This document shows positions 63,721 to 64,000 of a stretch of DNA of 64,000 nt, piece by piece. The DNA lies in NCBI RefSeq assembly GCF_004344915.1, contig NZ_SKFG01000010.1, positions 124,001 through 188,000 of the forward strand. Direction: 5' to 3'. The stretch is from Paenibacillus albiflavus. GTDB lineage: Bacteria > Bacillota > Bacilli > Paenibacillales > NBRC-103111. Each line of letters starts with the position of its first letter. Within the stretch, counting starts at the first letter, position 1. The translations under genes were made by a program, and so were the position numbers. Under the pieces are notes generated by a model. It saw only the letters and a program-made list of their open reading frames with translations, did not search any database and was not told the DNA's origin.

Positions 63721-64000
63721 GACACTTCCCATTCCTTTATTGTGTATTCTTTCTTCCATGCCAAACTCATCAAATTATCCGGTATGTTGCAATCTACAGG
63801 CAAAACAATAGTAATAATCCTTTTCCCGTCTATAATAACCATCGCAGTAATATCACACACCTTATCCCTAATTGGGAAATGTACGAGAATATGGTTGTCC
63901 AAAATTTCAATTGAAGTAAATCCCTTTCCCAAACCATGCCCCAGATATTTACCGATACTTTCCTTTAGTGTCCAATATATAAGAAATTTATCATTTCCCA
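63717..64000 (-). CDS. Sfp-type 4'-phosphopantetheinyl transferase, C-terminal part
   Basis: The minus strand reads in from the window edge for 93 codons to a TGA at 63717. FLIYWTLKESIGKYLGHGLG is the third Sfp motif (W-x-x-KE-x-x-x-K) that binds magnesium and CoA phosphate. The rest (FTSIEILDNHILVHFPIRDK and later strands) is typical of the C-terminal half. The enzyme activates carrier proteins by adding phosphopantetheine. The N-terminal part lies to the right of the window. Its presence implies that carrier-protein genes belong to the same cluster. Confidence 0.88.
   Translation of the reverse strand, partial: GNDKFLIYWTLKESIGKYLGHGLGKGFTSIEILDNHILVHFPIRDKVCDITAMVIIDGKRIITIVLPVDCNIPDNLMSLAWKKEYTIKEWEVS

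Overview
The window looks like a chromosomal segment of a low-GC Gram-positive bacterium, most likely Paenibacillus or a close relative. The evidence is the TnrA/GlnR nitrogen control region, YesM/YesN two-component genes beside sugar ABC systems, many extracytoplasmic lipoproteins, and strong AGGAGG-type ribosome binding sites with frequent GTG/TTG starts. Assignment is from family recognition only; no database search was possible.

Layout. 0-0.8 kb: 5' end of glnA divergent from tnrA, with two identical GlnR/TnrA boxes between them. 1-10.8 kb: a sugar-uptake and modification locus (YesMN pair, Gfo/Idh oxidoreductase, two TIM-barrel epimerases, MalFG-like permeases, lipoprotein binding protein). 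11-12.7 kb: an IS200/IS605 element with tnpA and tnpB. 13.1-20.9 kb: fhs, a 28-codon basic ORF, a chemoreceptor, metY and a TrpXYZ-like ABC transporter. 21-36.4 kb: an acyl-CoA/short-chain-acid locus (thiolase, acyl-CoA ligase, CoA transferase, KAS III-like enzyme, SDR, hydrolase, complete Liv-type transporter) with a 1081-residue STAND/BTAD regulator. Two near-identical 18-bp direct-repeat sites sit before the two operons of this locus. 36.8-46.8 kb: a pentose operon (DeoR regulator, ribokinase, RbsA-like ATPase, two permeases, binding protein, epimerase, AraB, AraD) without araA. 47-53.2 kb: a broken acetyltransferase, a MocR regulator divergent from two EamA exporters around a perfect 26-bp palindrome, a lipoprotein and a membrane-anchored hydrolase. 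53.2 kb to the right edge: a remnant of an rRNA methyltransferase gene, then a co-directional biosynthetic cluster that continues beyond the window.

The right-hand cluster is the best candidate for an undescribed system. It holds a phosphopantetheinyl transferase, metallo-beta-lactamase-fold hydrolase, CrtI-like oxidoreductase, 4HBT thioesterase, a canonical and a degenerate FabZ, a stand-alone adenylation enzyme, a LolD/FtsX-type exporter, a BtrH-like acyltransferase, a protein of unknown family and an SDR. The parts suggest carrier-protein-bound acyl or polyene chains released or transferred by a BtrH-type enzyme. No ketosynthase or carrier protein lies in view, so these are predicted to the right.

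A second strong signal is the match between the BTAD (SARP-type) DNA-binding architecture of the 30-33 kb regulator and heptamer repeats at 11-bp period placed 9 bp before the -10 region of both target operons. A dispersed family of palindromic intergenic repeats (three copies) is a third.
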